Below, one piece after another: positions 36,808-44,029 of a stretch of 64,000 bases of DNA. The DNA lies in the NCBI RefSeq assembly GCF_006717145.1, contig NZ_VFQF01000001.1:1116001-1180000 (forward strand). The letters are read 5' to 3'. The position numbers and the translations under genes were made by a program. The notes beneath the pieces are model-generated. The model was not told the origin of the DNA, did not search any database, and saw nothing but the letters and a program-made list of their open reading frames with translations. Each line of letters begins with the position of its first letter. Position 1 is the first letter of the stretch. Origin of the DNA: Humibacillus xanthopallidus (GTDB lineage Bacteria > Actinomycetota > Actinomycetes > Actinomycetales > Dermatophilaceae).

Positions 36808-38316
36808 ATGAACGCCGCCAGCACTGCCAAGCCACTCCGCGCCGTCATCTACGTCCGGCTCTCCTCCTACAAGGGCGAGACCGACTCGACCACGTCCCCG
36901 CAACGCCAACGCGAAGCGTGCGAGGCGTACTGCCTTGCCAAGGGCTGGGAGGTCGTTGAGGTCGTCGAGGACCTCAACGTCTCCGGCTCCGACAAGGGCC
37001 TCCGCCTCGACCGCCCGGGTCTCCGCCGCGTCCGCGAACTCCTGCCCGCCGTGGACGTCGTCATCTTCTCTAAGCTCGACCGCCTCGCTCGCAACGTGGT
37101 CGACTTCGACATCTTCGCCAAGATCGCGGCCAAGCACGACGTCGCGCTCGTGAGCGTGGCCGAGTCACTCGACCTGACGACGCCCGGTGGTCGCTTCGTC
37201 GCCCAGATCCTCGCGGCCTTCGGCGAAATGGAGGCCGCCACCATCGCCCAGCGGACCGCCGAGGGCATCGCCGGGGCGGTCAAGTTGGGCCGGTGGCGAG
37301 GTGGAGCAACGCCCTACGGCTATCGGACCGTCACCCACTCGTCGGGTAGCGGCCGAGGGCTGGAGATCGAGCCCGAGGAGGCCGCGCACGTCCGTGCAGC
37401 CGCCGAGGTCGTGCTCTCCGGCGGGTCGCTCTACCGGGCTCTCCAAGTCATCCGGGAGCGCGGGTCCGTCCCGCGGCGAGCCGAGGCATGGTCGATCTCG
37501 TCCCTCCGCGTCGTCCTCCTCGGCCCGTCGCTCCTCGGACACATGACCCGGAAGGGCGAGGTTATCCGTGGCGATGACGGTCGCCCCGTCGTCTTCTGGC
37601 CGCCGATCCTCACTGAGGAGGAGGCATCCCGTCTCCGGGCAGCCCTCGCGCGCAAGCCCGCCGGGGAGCGACGTCGTCGTGCGTCCCGACTCCTGTCGGG
37701 CCTGCTGACCTGTGCGTCGTGCCATGGTCGCCTCCGGGTCGGCTCCTCGGGCTCAGGTGGCACCGGGACCGGCTCCGTGATCCGCTATGTCTGCCGCGGC
37801 GAAGTTGACGGTCGGAAGTGCGACTCCCCCACGTCCATCGACGCGAGGCTCGTGGAGGAGTACGTCGCGGAATCCTTCCTCGAGGACCTCGGTGACCACC
37901 CCGTCGTCATGAGGGTCGAGTCCTCCGGCGACCTCCTGGAACTCGCCGACGTCGAGGCTGAGATCCGCGACCTGGGCCGCGCCATCACCGAGCCCGGAGC
38001 CGACGTCGGCGCGCTCGCCTCGCGTCTCACGCTCCTGCAAGAGCGCCGTGCGGCCCTCTCCGAGGCAGAGACGACCGTTTCCACCATCGCCACCGGGGAG
38101 ACGCTCTCTGAGGCGTGGGCGGCCGCTGAGGGCGACGTAGACGCGCGTCGAGCGCTCCTCGCGGCCAACCTCGCTGTCGCCGTGGTCCACAAGGGCCGCC
38201 GTGGAGTCAAGGGACTGGACAAGCGCCGCGTCCCACTCGTGTGGCAGCCTCTCGCGCTTCCCGAGGCGCCGCGAGAGGGTGCGGTCCTCGTCGGCGCCAC
38301 GGAGGCGACCGCATGA
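36808..38316 (+). CDS. int: Large serine recombinase (integrase)
   Basis: 502 aa. The resolvase catalytic domain begins AVIYVRLSSYKGETDS, with Arg17 and nucleophile Ser19. KLDRLARNVVDFD and GRFVAQILAAFGEMEAATIAQRT follow. The recombinase domain has WRGGATPYGYRTV, and a zinc ribbon is seen in LLTCASCHGRLRV with later Cys residues (VCRGEVDGRKC). A coiled-coil segment (about residues 375-415) should control directionality. It inserts the element into the exonuclease start. Expression in the integrated state may come from the host exonuclease promoter. Confidence 0.95.
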   Translation: MNAASTAKPLRAVIYVRLSSYKGETDSTTSPQRQREACEAYCLAKGWEVVEVVEDLNVSGSDKGLRLDRPGLRRVRELLPAVDVVIFSKLDRLARNVVDFDIFAKIAAKHDVALVSVAESLDLTTPGGRFVAQILAAFGEMEAATIAQRTAEGIAGAVKLGRWRGGATPYGYRTVTHSSGSGRGLEIEPEEAAHVRAAAEVVLSGGSLYRALQVIRERGSVPRRAEAWSISSLRVVLLGPSLLGHMTRKGEVIRGDDGRPVVFWPPILTEEEASRLRAALARKPAGERRRRASRLLSGLLTCASCHGRLRVGSSGSGGTGTGSVIRYVCRGEVDGRKCDSPTSIDARLVEEYVAESFLEDLGDHPVVMRVESSGDLLELADVEAEIRDLGRAITEPGADVGALASRLTLLQERRAALSEAETTVSTIATGETLSEAWAAAEGDVDARRALLAANLAVAVVHKGRRGVKGLDKRRVPLVWQPLALPEAPREGAVLVGATEATA

Positions 38317-38534
38317 CCTCCGACCTCACTCCCGACGACCTCGCCGCCATCGCCTCCGCGGAGGCCGGCGAGGCCGTGGCCGAGGCCGTCGACCCCGACC
38401 CGCCGAGCCGCTGGAAGGACGCGCCACTGACTCGCGTCTGGCCGGTCACCCCCGAGGACTACGTCGTCCACGCCGCGGCCCTCGCCGTCTACCTCGCCGA
38501 GCGCGCTGTCGACGCCGAGGCCGAGCAGCCGTAA
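38313..38534 (+). CDS. Small acidic protein coupled to the integrase
   Basis: 73 aa, starting with ATG overlapping the integrase stop (ATGA). It is rich in Asp, Glu and Ala (LTPDDLAAIASAEAGEAVAE) with a central YVVHAAALAVYLAERAVDAE helix. I recognise no family. Its translational coupling to the integrase makes a recombination-directionality factor or integrase partner conceivable, but nothing in the sequence proves it. Confidence 0.6.
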   Translation: MTSDLTPDDLAAIASAEAGEAVAEAVDPDPPSRWKDAPLTRVWPVTPEDYVVHAAALAVYLAERAVDAEAEQP

Positions 38535-38773
38535 ACGCCGGTCTCCCGGTCGATTTCGGGCCCGACCTACCTGGCGTAGGTCGTGCCCTTGTCGTGCCGC
38601 CTCCGGCCCGCGTAGCCGTCGTGGAGGGCCCATCCGGCTCCGCGGGTCCAGCACCGTGCCGGGATCTCGGTGGCGGGCCGGCGCCGCGCCGCGGGGAGGG
38701 TCGGACGCGGGGAGCGGGGCCGCGTGGACCGTTTACACGCGCTCCCGAGCCCACCTCGGGGCTCCGAGGCTCG

Positions 38774-38798
38774 AAAACTCACCCTCAGGGTGAGTTTT
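38774..38798. repeat. Palindrome A: AAAACTCACCC/GGGTGAGTTTT
   Basis: 12-bp perfect arms around a single base (38774-38785 / 38787-38798). The same 11-bp arms recur at 38866-38890. Both hairpins end in TTTT on either strand, so they may be bidirectional terminators, or paired repressor/initiator sites. Confidence 0.75.
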
Positions 38799-38809
38799 GC
38801 TCTCTTTTC

Positions 38810-38854
38810 CTAGGTTGGCCTTATAACAGCGTCGGCTTTATAAGGGCAACCTAG
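38810..38854. repeat. Nested AT-rich inverted repeat between the twin palindromes
   Basis: CTAGGTTG (38810-38817) pairs with CAACCTAG (38847-38854), and inside it CTTATAA (38820-38826) pairs with TTATAAG (38838-38844). It is the most AT-rich spot in the element's non-coding region and is flanked symmetrically by palindromes A and B. Confidence 0.7.
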
Positions 38855-38863
38855 AGAAACTCA

Positions 38864-38892
38864 CGAAAACTCACCCGCAGGGTGAGTTTTCG
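38864..38892. repeat. Palindrome B: CGAAAACTCACCC arms
   Basis: 13-bp perfect arms (38864-38876 / 38880-38892) around GCA. It shares the AAAACTCACCC arm with palindrome A, about 90 bp to the left. An extra half-site GAAACTCAC lies at 38856-38864. Confidence 0.75.
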
Positions 38893-39230
38893 GCCCTCCG
38901 GCCCTCGTCGGCCCCCTCCGCCACCGCCCCGGTCCCTCGTGAGCATCTGTCCCAGCACGTTCGCAGACCTTCTAATCACAGGGGTCGTGCGCTCATCACG
39001 ACCCCGGTCTCTCAGCACGGGAGCAGGGCCGATCAGGTCCGCTCGTCGTCTGTGATGACTCATGCGGAAGCACCGCGACGGGCCGGGAGTTGGTAGCCCC
39101 CCGGCCCGTCGCCCCCCTAACACCCACCAAGCTCGGACCCGCCCGTCGCCTCTCTGGAGGTCTCCTCGACGGGTCGGGCCCGCGGGGTCGGACGCTGACC
39201 CGGGCAGGCAGCGTCCTCTCGGATCCGAGC

Positions 39231-39300
39231 CCCTCCCACACGCTCCAGCCCCTCGCCTCTTACCGGAAGCCAGCGAGGAGCCGTCGAGCGTGTGGGAGGG
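39231..39300. repeat. Nested 15-bp inverted repeat before the capsid gene
   Basis: CCCTCCCACACGCTC (39231-39245) pairs perfectly with 39286-39300. Inside, CCTCGC (39251-39256) pairs with GCGAGG (39273-39278). The 70-nt structure could fold in RNA or DNA. It is one of the largest in the region. Confidence 0.65.
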
Positions 39301-39495
39301 CCGCTCACCGCCCCCACGTCATCGGCAGTGCCGACGACGTCTCCCTCCTGCCCTACCTCACCGCGTCCGAGCAGTGCTCCGCGCGGTCCCCAACCTCCCG
39401 GCACCGACTCCCCTGGCTAGAGCCATCGGGAGGACGGGCCCCGCTAGTCGCGGATCTCTTCCTCCCAATCCTCTTGTCTCCCAAGGAATTCCACC

Positions 39496-40398
39496 ATGCC
39501 TACCTCGTTCAACCTATCCGAGGCCGCCGCCGTCGCAGCCGCCGGTATCTCGCTCGACATGCAGGTCGCCAACACCTTCCGACGCGACTTCGACAGCGCC
39601 GTCGCGGGCATCGGCAAGGGCCGCACCGTCGACTACCAGATCCCCGGCGTCGTCTCCGCCTTCGTCCGCAACATCGACGACGTGACCAACCCGGTCGCCG
39701 TCGCGTCGCTGGAGGAGGGCGCGGTTCCGGTGACCCTCACGGACCACATCGGCTCCGTCGTAGCCCTCTCCGAGGGTCAGGTCGCCCTCGACCTCAAGAA
39801 CTTCACCGCGCAGGTCCTGAGCCCGCAGGCCGAGGCCGTCGCCTTCGATATCGAGTCCAAGGCCATCGCCGCGCTGGAGGCCGAGCCGCTCCGCACCGGC
39901 TACGTCTACGACGCGGCCAAGCCCAAGGCCCTCCTCGTGAAGCAGCGCGCCGCGCTCCGTGGCCGCGGCGTCGCGGACGGCATGACGATCAACTTCGTCG
40001 TGGGCACGTCGGTCTACGCCGACCTCATCAACGCCGACGCGCTCGACGGTGAGGCCCTCAAGGGCGTCGCCAACACCCGCGTGATCGAGTCCAACCGCAT
40101 CGCGTCGGACCTCTCCTACGCCTACGTCTCGGACGCCTTCGTGACGCTCGTCCGCGTGCCCGCCCCCATGGAGGGCGCAGGCAAGAGCGCCGAGGGCAAG
40201 ACGAAGGACGGCGACTTCGGTGTCCGCTACCTCATGGACTACGACAGCAACGTCCTCGCGGAGCGCTCCGTCGTGTCGACCTTCGCCGAGGTCGCAGCCC
40301 TGCCCCTCGTCGTCAAGGGCGCGGGTGCTGACCGCGCGGCCGGCAAGGCCACCCTCATCGTCGGCGGCGGCGTCGAGGCCGTCGACACGGCGGTCTGA
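39496..40398 (+). CDS. Phage major capsid protein, P22-coat-like
   Basis: 300 aa, Shine-Dalgarno AAGGAA. The pattern GKGRTVDYQIPGVVSAFVRN, EEGAVPVTLTDHIGSVVALS, then QVALDLKNFTAQVLSPQAEAVAFDIESKAIAAL is that of P22 coat/HK97-fold capsid proteins. It is shorter than P22 coat (about 430 aa), consistent with loss of the insertion domain. No scaffold or protease gene is nearby. In a satellite it may build small capsids or redirect helper assembly. A 17-bp hairpin terminator follows the gene. Confidence 0.72.
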   Translation: MPTSFNLSEAAAVAAAGISLDMQVANTFRRDFDSAVAGIGKGRTVDYQIPGVVSAFVRNIDDVTNPVAVASLEEGAVPVTLTDHIGSVVALSEGQVALDLKNFTAQVLSPQAEAVAFDIESKAIAALEAEPLRTGYVYDAAKPKALLVKQRAALRGRGVADGMTINFVVGTSVYADLINADALDGEALKGVANTRVIESNRIASDLSYAYVSDAFVTLVRVPAPMEGAGKSAEGKTKDGDFGVRYLMDYDSNVLAERSVVSTFAEVAALPLVVKGAGADRAAGKATLIVGGGVEAVDTAV

Positions 40399-40439
40399 GC
40401 CTCGCTCACCCTCTCCAGCTCCGGCTGACCACTGCTTGG

Positions 40440-40485
40440 CCTCCGCGCCGACGTCCTTCCTCCTCTCGGGACGTCGGCGCGGAGG
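40440..40485 (+). terminator. Hairpin terminator after the capsid gene
   Basis: 17-bp perfect stem (40440-40456 / 40469-40485) with a 12-nt loop, 41 bp after the capsid stop. It may let the capsid gene be expressed separately from the small genes that follow. Confidence 0.7.
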
Positions 40486-40535
40486 TCTCCCCTTCGCCCT
40501 ATCTCCGTTCGCACGCAACCAGTGAGGTTCCACCG

Positions 40536-40817
40536 ATGACCACATGCGCTCTCCCGACCTGCACCGCCGAGATCCACGAGGACGCCAACGCGCGCCGGGT
40601 CTACTGCACCGACGCTCACCGAGCCCGCGCTCACCGTGAGCGTCGCGCTGAGGGCATCGCTCTCATGACGGCGTCCACCGAGGCCATGCACCGAGGCGAC
40701 GTCGCGGAGTGGCGTCTCCTCTCCGAGGCCGGTCTCGCGGTCCTCCGCTCGACACCGCGCAAGCCCCTCTCGCCGGAGATCCTGGCCCTCATCGCCCAGC
40801 TCGAGGGCCGCGCGTGA
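40536..40817 (+). CDS. Small zinc-finger-like protein
   Basis: 93 aa. The start MTTCALPTCTAEI followed by VYCTDAHRARAHRERR resembles the short Cys-Cys...Cys-His zinc motifs of actinobacterial plasmid and phage proteins. The rest is helical. It overlaps the next gene (GTGA). Nucleic-acid binding is likely; a specific role is unknown. Confidence 0.6.
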   Translation: MTTCALPTCTAEIHEDANARRVYCTDAHRARAHRERRAEGIALMTASTEAMHRGDVAEWRLLSEAGLAVLRSTPRKPLSPEILALIAQLEGRA

Positions 40818-41083
40818 TCCTTCTCGACTTCGACGGCCGCACCATCCGCGACACCGACGACCCGGCCGAGCACGGCATCCCCGCGGTCCAGCTCCCTCGT
40901 CGTCGGTGTCCCGTGTGCTCGACGGTCCGGGACCTCTCGGACTTCCCGCGCGAGGCCGGTGGCGTCCTGGGACGTGGCCGGACCTGCACGTCCTGCCGGA
41001 CGGTCCCACGGGACCGGACACCGCGAATCGCCCGGACGTCCCACCGCTTCCGGTCCGACTTCGCGGACCTCATCGCCGACTGA
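40814..41083 (+). CDS. Small four-cysteine zinc-ribbon protein
   Basis: 89 aa from GTG 40814, coupled to the previous gene by a 4-nt overlap. CPVC and CTSC pairs separated by about 25 residues form a probable zinc ribbon; the C-terminus is basic (RTPRIARTSHRFRSDF). No family recognised. Confidence 0.6.
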   Translation: MILLDFDGRTIRDTDDPAEHGIPAVQLPRRRCPVCSTVRDLSDFPREAGGVLGRGRTCTSCRTVPRDRTPRIARTSHRFRSDFADLIAD

Positions 41084-41128
41084 GTCCCGGACGCCGTTTA
41101 CACCCCCACCCCACGCACAAGGAGACCC

Positions 41129-41479
41129 ATGACCGAGCAGCTCACCGGACGTCGCGCCCCCTACGACGCCCACGCACGCGCCCGCATGATCCGCGGATTC
41201 CTCACCCCGATCACCCCGTACCGCGGCGGCGTCCCCCGGGCGGCCTGGAGGACCCTGACCGATGAGGCCCGGGCCGCCGTCCTCGACCGGACAGCACCCC
41301 TCCGCAACGCGCCCGCCGAGGCCCCCGTGATCGCTCCCTCGCGGGTCCCCACCGCCGTCGCGCTCTGCGACTCGTGCGGCACCTACTTCCCGGTCCGCCC
41401 CTCGCGTCGCGTGCTCTCCGTGTGCGACGCCTCCGCGTGCCAGCCATCGACGTCGCGCCGACCGCGCCGCCGCTCCTGA
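41129..41479 (+). CDS. Small basic protein with WR-RAxVLDRTAP module and CxxC
   Basis: 116 aa, Shine-Dalgarno AAGGAG. The middle reads AAWRTLTDEARAAVLDRTAP, which is closely repeated in the protein at 41699. A C-terminal CDSCGTYF and two further Cys suggest a zinc site. Basic tail. Function unknown; the shared module points to duplication inside the element. Confidence 0.6.
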   Translation: MTEQLTGRRAPYDAHARARMIRGFLTPITPYRGGVPRAAWRTLTDEARAAVLDRTAPLRNAPAEAPVIAPSRVPTAVALCDSCGTYFPVRPSRRVLSVCDASACQPSTSRRPRRRS

Positions 41480-41513
41480 CCCCTGCCCCTCGATCCCCAA
41501 GGAGATCTCCCCC

Positions 41514-41702
41514 ATGAGCAACCGCACCGTGAAGACGATCACCGCGAGATCCGCCCGCCTCGCCGACGAACTCCGCCAGCTCCAAGCCCGACAGGCCCAC
41601 GGCTCCGCGATGATCCCCTCCCTCCACGCCGACCCCACCCCCGACCCCCACGGCAACCGGGCCCAGCGTCGGGCCGCCGCCCGTCGAGGCGGCCGGCGAT
41701 GA
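41514..41702 (+). CDS. Tiny basic protein
   Basis: 62 aa: an N-terminal helix (RSARLADELRQLQARQ) and an Arg-rich end (NRAQRRAAARRGGRR). Its Shine-Dalgarno lies inside the palindrome GGAGATCTCC; the same 20-odd bases precede the gene at 42823. It overlaps the next gene (ATGA). Function unknown. Confidence 0.55.
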   Translation: MSNRTVKTITARSARLADELRQLQARQAHGSAMIPSLHADPTPDPHGNRAQRRAAARRGGRR

Positions 41703-41956
41703 CCGCGCACGCTGACCTCATCGAGTGGGAGCGTGAGTGGCTCACCGACCCGGCCAACCGCCGCGCCGTGATCCTTCGCCGCGTGTCCGACCCGAGCGCC
41801 TACTTCCGGGACGGCTGGAGCAGGCGCGCGTGGCGCGCGATGAGCAAGGCGCAGCGTCGCGCCGTGCTCGACCGCACCGCGCCCGTCGCGTCCACCGAGC
41901 CCGCAGCACCGAGGCCGCCGATCCCGACACCGGCCGACCTCATGCGCGCGAGGTGA
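41699..41956 (+). CDS. Small protein with WR-RAxVLDRTAP module
   Basis: 85 aa, overlapping the previous gene by 4 nt. RAWRAMSKAQRRAVLDRTAP matches the module of the 116-aa protein at 41129. N-terminal ADLIEWEREWLTDPANRRAV is helical. No family recognised. The 156 bp after it contain no gene that I can support. Confidence 0.55.
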   Translation: MTAHADLIEWEREWLTDPANRRAVILRRVSDPSAYFRDGWSRRAWRAMSKAQRRAVLDRTAPVASTEPAAPRPPIPTPADLMRAR

Positions 41957-42112
41957 CCCTCGTCGTCGCCGAGGGACCCCACCCTCCCCTATGACCCCCC
42001 TCCCCCCGGGGTCTCCAGCCTCGGTTCGGCATAGCCATCCCGGGTGCGCCCGCATAACACCCCCTCGATCCTCCCGGCCCTCACGGGCCTCAGACCCGTA
42101 CCAAGGAGCCCC

Positions 42113-42493
42113 ATGAGCACCGCCGACACGCCCGTCGAGGACCTCGACCTCCCCTCCCACTGGTCCTCCAGCGCCCGGGACGCCTTCCACAACGTCCTGG
42201 AGGAGCGTCCAGCTCTCGCCGGGGCGGAGTTCGCCGCCCTCGTCGAGGCCGCCAACCTCATCACGACCGCCGACGCGCTCGACGAGGTCGCCCGCGCCGC
42301 CGACTACATGAGCCTGGGGGCCTCCGGGCAGCCCGTCCTCCACCCCGCGGTCTCTGCCGCGACGGCCGCGAGGACGTCGGCCGCCCAGATCTTCGCTCGC
42401 CTCGTCGTCAACGGTCCCAAGACGGCGACGTCGGCCTCCCAGCGGGCGCAGCGCGCCGCCACGGCACGGCACACGAGGGCACGGCAGCGATGA
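42113..42493 (+). CDS. Probable phage terminase small subunit (P27-like)
   Basis: 126 aa, Shine-Dalgarno AAGGAG. The layout LPSHWSSSARDAFHNVLEER, EFAALVEAANLITTADALDE, then GASGQPVLHPAVSAATAART and a helical, basic tail matches P27-family small terminases, where the GQPVLHPA turn precedes the last helix. Small terminases recognise the packaging site. With no large subunit present, the element would have to use a helper phage motor, as known satellites do. Call is by pattern, not alignment. Confidence 0.6.
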   Translation: MSTADTPVEDLDLPSHWSSSARDAFHNVLEERPALAGAEFAALVEAANLITTADALDEVARAADYMSLGASGQPVLHPAVSAATAARTSAAQIFARLVVNGPKTATSASQRAQRAATARHTRARQR

Positions 42494-42780
42494 GGCGGCC
42501 CAGCACCTCCATCGCGTCCACGTCGCGCTCCGTGGTGCCCTCGCAGCACCCGGACGCGCCGCGCTTCGACCCGCACGAGCACGGCTGGACCGGCGAGGAC
42601 GGCGGCCTCGGTCACGCCTCCGACCCGGACAGCCTCGTCGCCGCCGCGCACCGTTACGCGGCCGGCGCCGCCCACCTCGCGGGCCGTCACGTCCTCGCCA
42701 CCGACGCCGCGCGGACCTACCGCCGTCGCGTCCTCGGTCTCACCGCCCGCGACGTCGTCCTGGCCCGACACGCTCAGTAG
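42490..42780 (+). CDS. Small hypothetical protein downstream of the small terminase gene
   Basis: 96 aa, coupled to the terminase gene by ATGA overlap. Acidic, Asp/His-rich middle (DPHEHGWTGEDGGLGHASDPD) and an Ala-rich helical end. No family recognised. Coupling suggests a packaging or head-assembly accessory. Confidence 0.55.
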   Translation: MRRPSTSIASTSRSVVPSQHPDAPRFDPHEHGWTGEDGGLGHASDPDSLVAAAHRYAAGAAHLAGRHVLATDAARTYRRRVLGLTARDVVLARHAQ

Positions 42781-42822
42781 CGCGCCCCGTGTAAACGCCC
42801 CAACCCCAAGGAGATCTCCCCC

Positions 42823-43107
42823 ATGAACACCTCAACCGCCCGCCTCCGCGCCCCGCGTCGTTGTCCCCGGGGCCACTACGTCACCGGAGCCAACGTCGTC
42901 CCCTCCAGCGCCCGCCGCGGCTACCCCGAGTGCCGCGTCTGCCATCGCGCCCAAGGCGACGCCTTCAACATCGGCCGCCGCAAGGGCGTCTACGTCCCGT
43001 TGGAGGACGCCGTCCGCGGCCAGCTCAAGCGCATTGACCGGGACCGACTCGACGTTGCCCTCGCCGCTATCTACAACTTGCACGCGCCCGCGACCGATGA
43101 CGCCTGA
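42823..43107 (+). CDS. Small zinc-finger protein resembling HNH-nuclease N-termini
   Basis: 94 aa. RRCPRGHYVTGANVV followed by YPECRVCHRA is the zinc finger that often opens actinophage HNH endonucleases, but no HNH catalytic core follows. It may be a truncated nuclease or a stand-alone DNA-binding protein. The ribosome-binding region is the same GGAGATCTCC palindrome seen at 41514. Confidence 0.6.
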   Translation: MNTSTARLRAPRRCPRGHYVTGANVVPSSARRGYPECRVCHRAQGDAFNIGRRKGVYVPLEDAVRGQLKRIDRDRLDVALAAIYNLHAPATDDA

Positions 43108-43366
43108 GCCCGCCGAAGCAGGGCCGCCGGTCGCTCTCCGCGTCATTGTCGTCGTCGACCGCCGAGGGTGCCGGAGGAGGTTGGCACTAACTATGGAGGA
43201 CCTTCTCCGCAGGGCGATTCTCCGAGCACCGGAGCGGGGGCCGCTCCAGGCGCCAAAACGGTCCGACCCCCACGCCGCCCGGCACGGCGTGGACGGGGTG
43301 GGCGCATCCCCAGAGGGCGATAAGGGCCATAACGTGGCCGTCGGGGCGGCATACTCGGGTGACTAG
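43097..43366 (+). CDS. Doubtful small open frame
   Basis: 89 codons from ATG 43097, overlapping the previous gene by 11 nt. Composition is mixed (VALRVIVVVDRRGCRR then Pro/Ala/Gly rich) and no family is recognised. It fills an otherwise empty 280-bp gap before the DUF5343 gene. It could equally be non-coding. Confidence 0.25.
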   Translation: MTPEPAEAGPPVALRVIVVVDRRGCRRRLALTMEDLLRRAILRAPERGPLQAPKRSDPHAARHGVDGVGASPEGDKGHNVAVGAAYSGD

Positions 43367-43387
43367 CAATCATCGAGACGGGGGATC

Positions 43388-44029
43388 ATGCTTACATCGC
43401 GGTACCTGCCATCCACCAAGAATGTCGACGCGCTCTTTGACAAGATCATCGGTGGGGTCGCACCGGACAAGATGACCGTCGAGCACCTGAAGGCGCTCGG
43501 CTTCAGCAGCAGCAACGATCGGGCGTTCATCCCTCTACTGAAGGACCTCGGGTTTCTGACTCCTGACGGCACACCAACTCCGCGTTACCACGCGTACCGA
43601 GATCGTTCGAAGTCAAAGGTCGTGATGGCCGAAGCGCTGCGCGACGCTTACTCCGACGTATTCCACCTGAACGAAAAGCCAACGACGGCCGATCGCCCAG
43701 CGGTGCAGGGCTTGTTCAAGTCCAAGCTCAATTCAAGCGACCGGCTGGCGCAAGTCCAAGCCATGACGTTCTACGCTCTGCTCGCGCGTGCAGACCTAAG
43801 CGCGACTGCGGCCAGTGGAACAGCGCTTCCAGAGGAGATCAAGCGCAACGAGCCGGCCGCCATCGAGGACGCGGACACCGCCCAAGATGTGAACGGTCTC
43901 CCGTTCAATGAGCGGCCAGGAGTGTCTGCACAATTGCATTACACGATTCAGGTGCACTTGCCCGCAACGAAAGACCTTGAAGTCTACAACGCGATCTTCC
44001 GCTCGCTGCGAGAGAACCTGCTGGCGTGA
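43388..44029 (+). CDS. DUF5343 family protein
   Basis: 213 aa. An N-terminal winged-helix-like part (VDALFDKIIGGVAPDKMTVEHLKALGFSS..., split here) and FIPLLKDLGFLTPDGTPT precede TADRPAVQGLFKSKLNSSDR, which fit DUF5343. The C-terminal third (AQLHYTIQVHLPATKDLEVYNAIFRSL) is a distinct domain. Base composition is visibly more AT-rich than the surrounding genes, a sign of separate origin. It overlaps the HEPN gene by 4 nt, so they act as a pair; a toxin-neutralising or sensor role is inferred. Confidence 0.65.
   Translation: MLTSRYLPSTKNVDALFDKIIGGVAPDKMTVEHLKALGFSSSNDRAFIPLLKDLGFLTPDGTPTPRYHAYRDRSKSKVVMAEALRDAYSDVFHLNEKPTTADRPAVQGLFKSKLNSSDRLAQVQAMTFYALLARADLSATAASGTALPEEIKRNEPAAIEDADTAQDVNGLPFNERPGVSAQLHYTIQVHLPATKDLEVYNAIFRSLRENLLA

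Larger units (their letters stand above)
38535..39495. other. Non-coding, hairpin-dense region of the element
   Basis: About 960 bp without a convincing gene. It contains at least eight inverted repeats: 38774-38798, 38810-38854, 38864-38892, 38981-39005, 39075-39112, 39231-39300, 39316-39340 and 39394-39433. A GTTTACAC box lies at 38731. Such a stretch between integrase and capsid genes could hold the replication origin, a packaging site or a structured leader for the capsid gene. The assignment is inference. Confidence 0.7.

Noticed and set aside
38774-38892. Possible CRISPR fragment because of two similar repeats
   Set aside because: The repeats are self-palindromes flanking a palindromic centre, only two copies, no cas genes.
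39075-39112. Possible tRNA (AGTTGGTAGCC looks like a D-loop)
   Set aside because: Only one GC-rich hairpin forms; no anticodon arm, T-loop GTTCGA or CCA-ready acceptor stem.
39062-39685. Plus-strand frame through the element's non-coding region into the capsid gene
   Set aside because: Low-complexity Pro/Arg/Ser content, no start signal, and overlaps the well-supported capsid frame.
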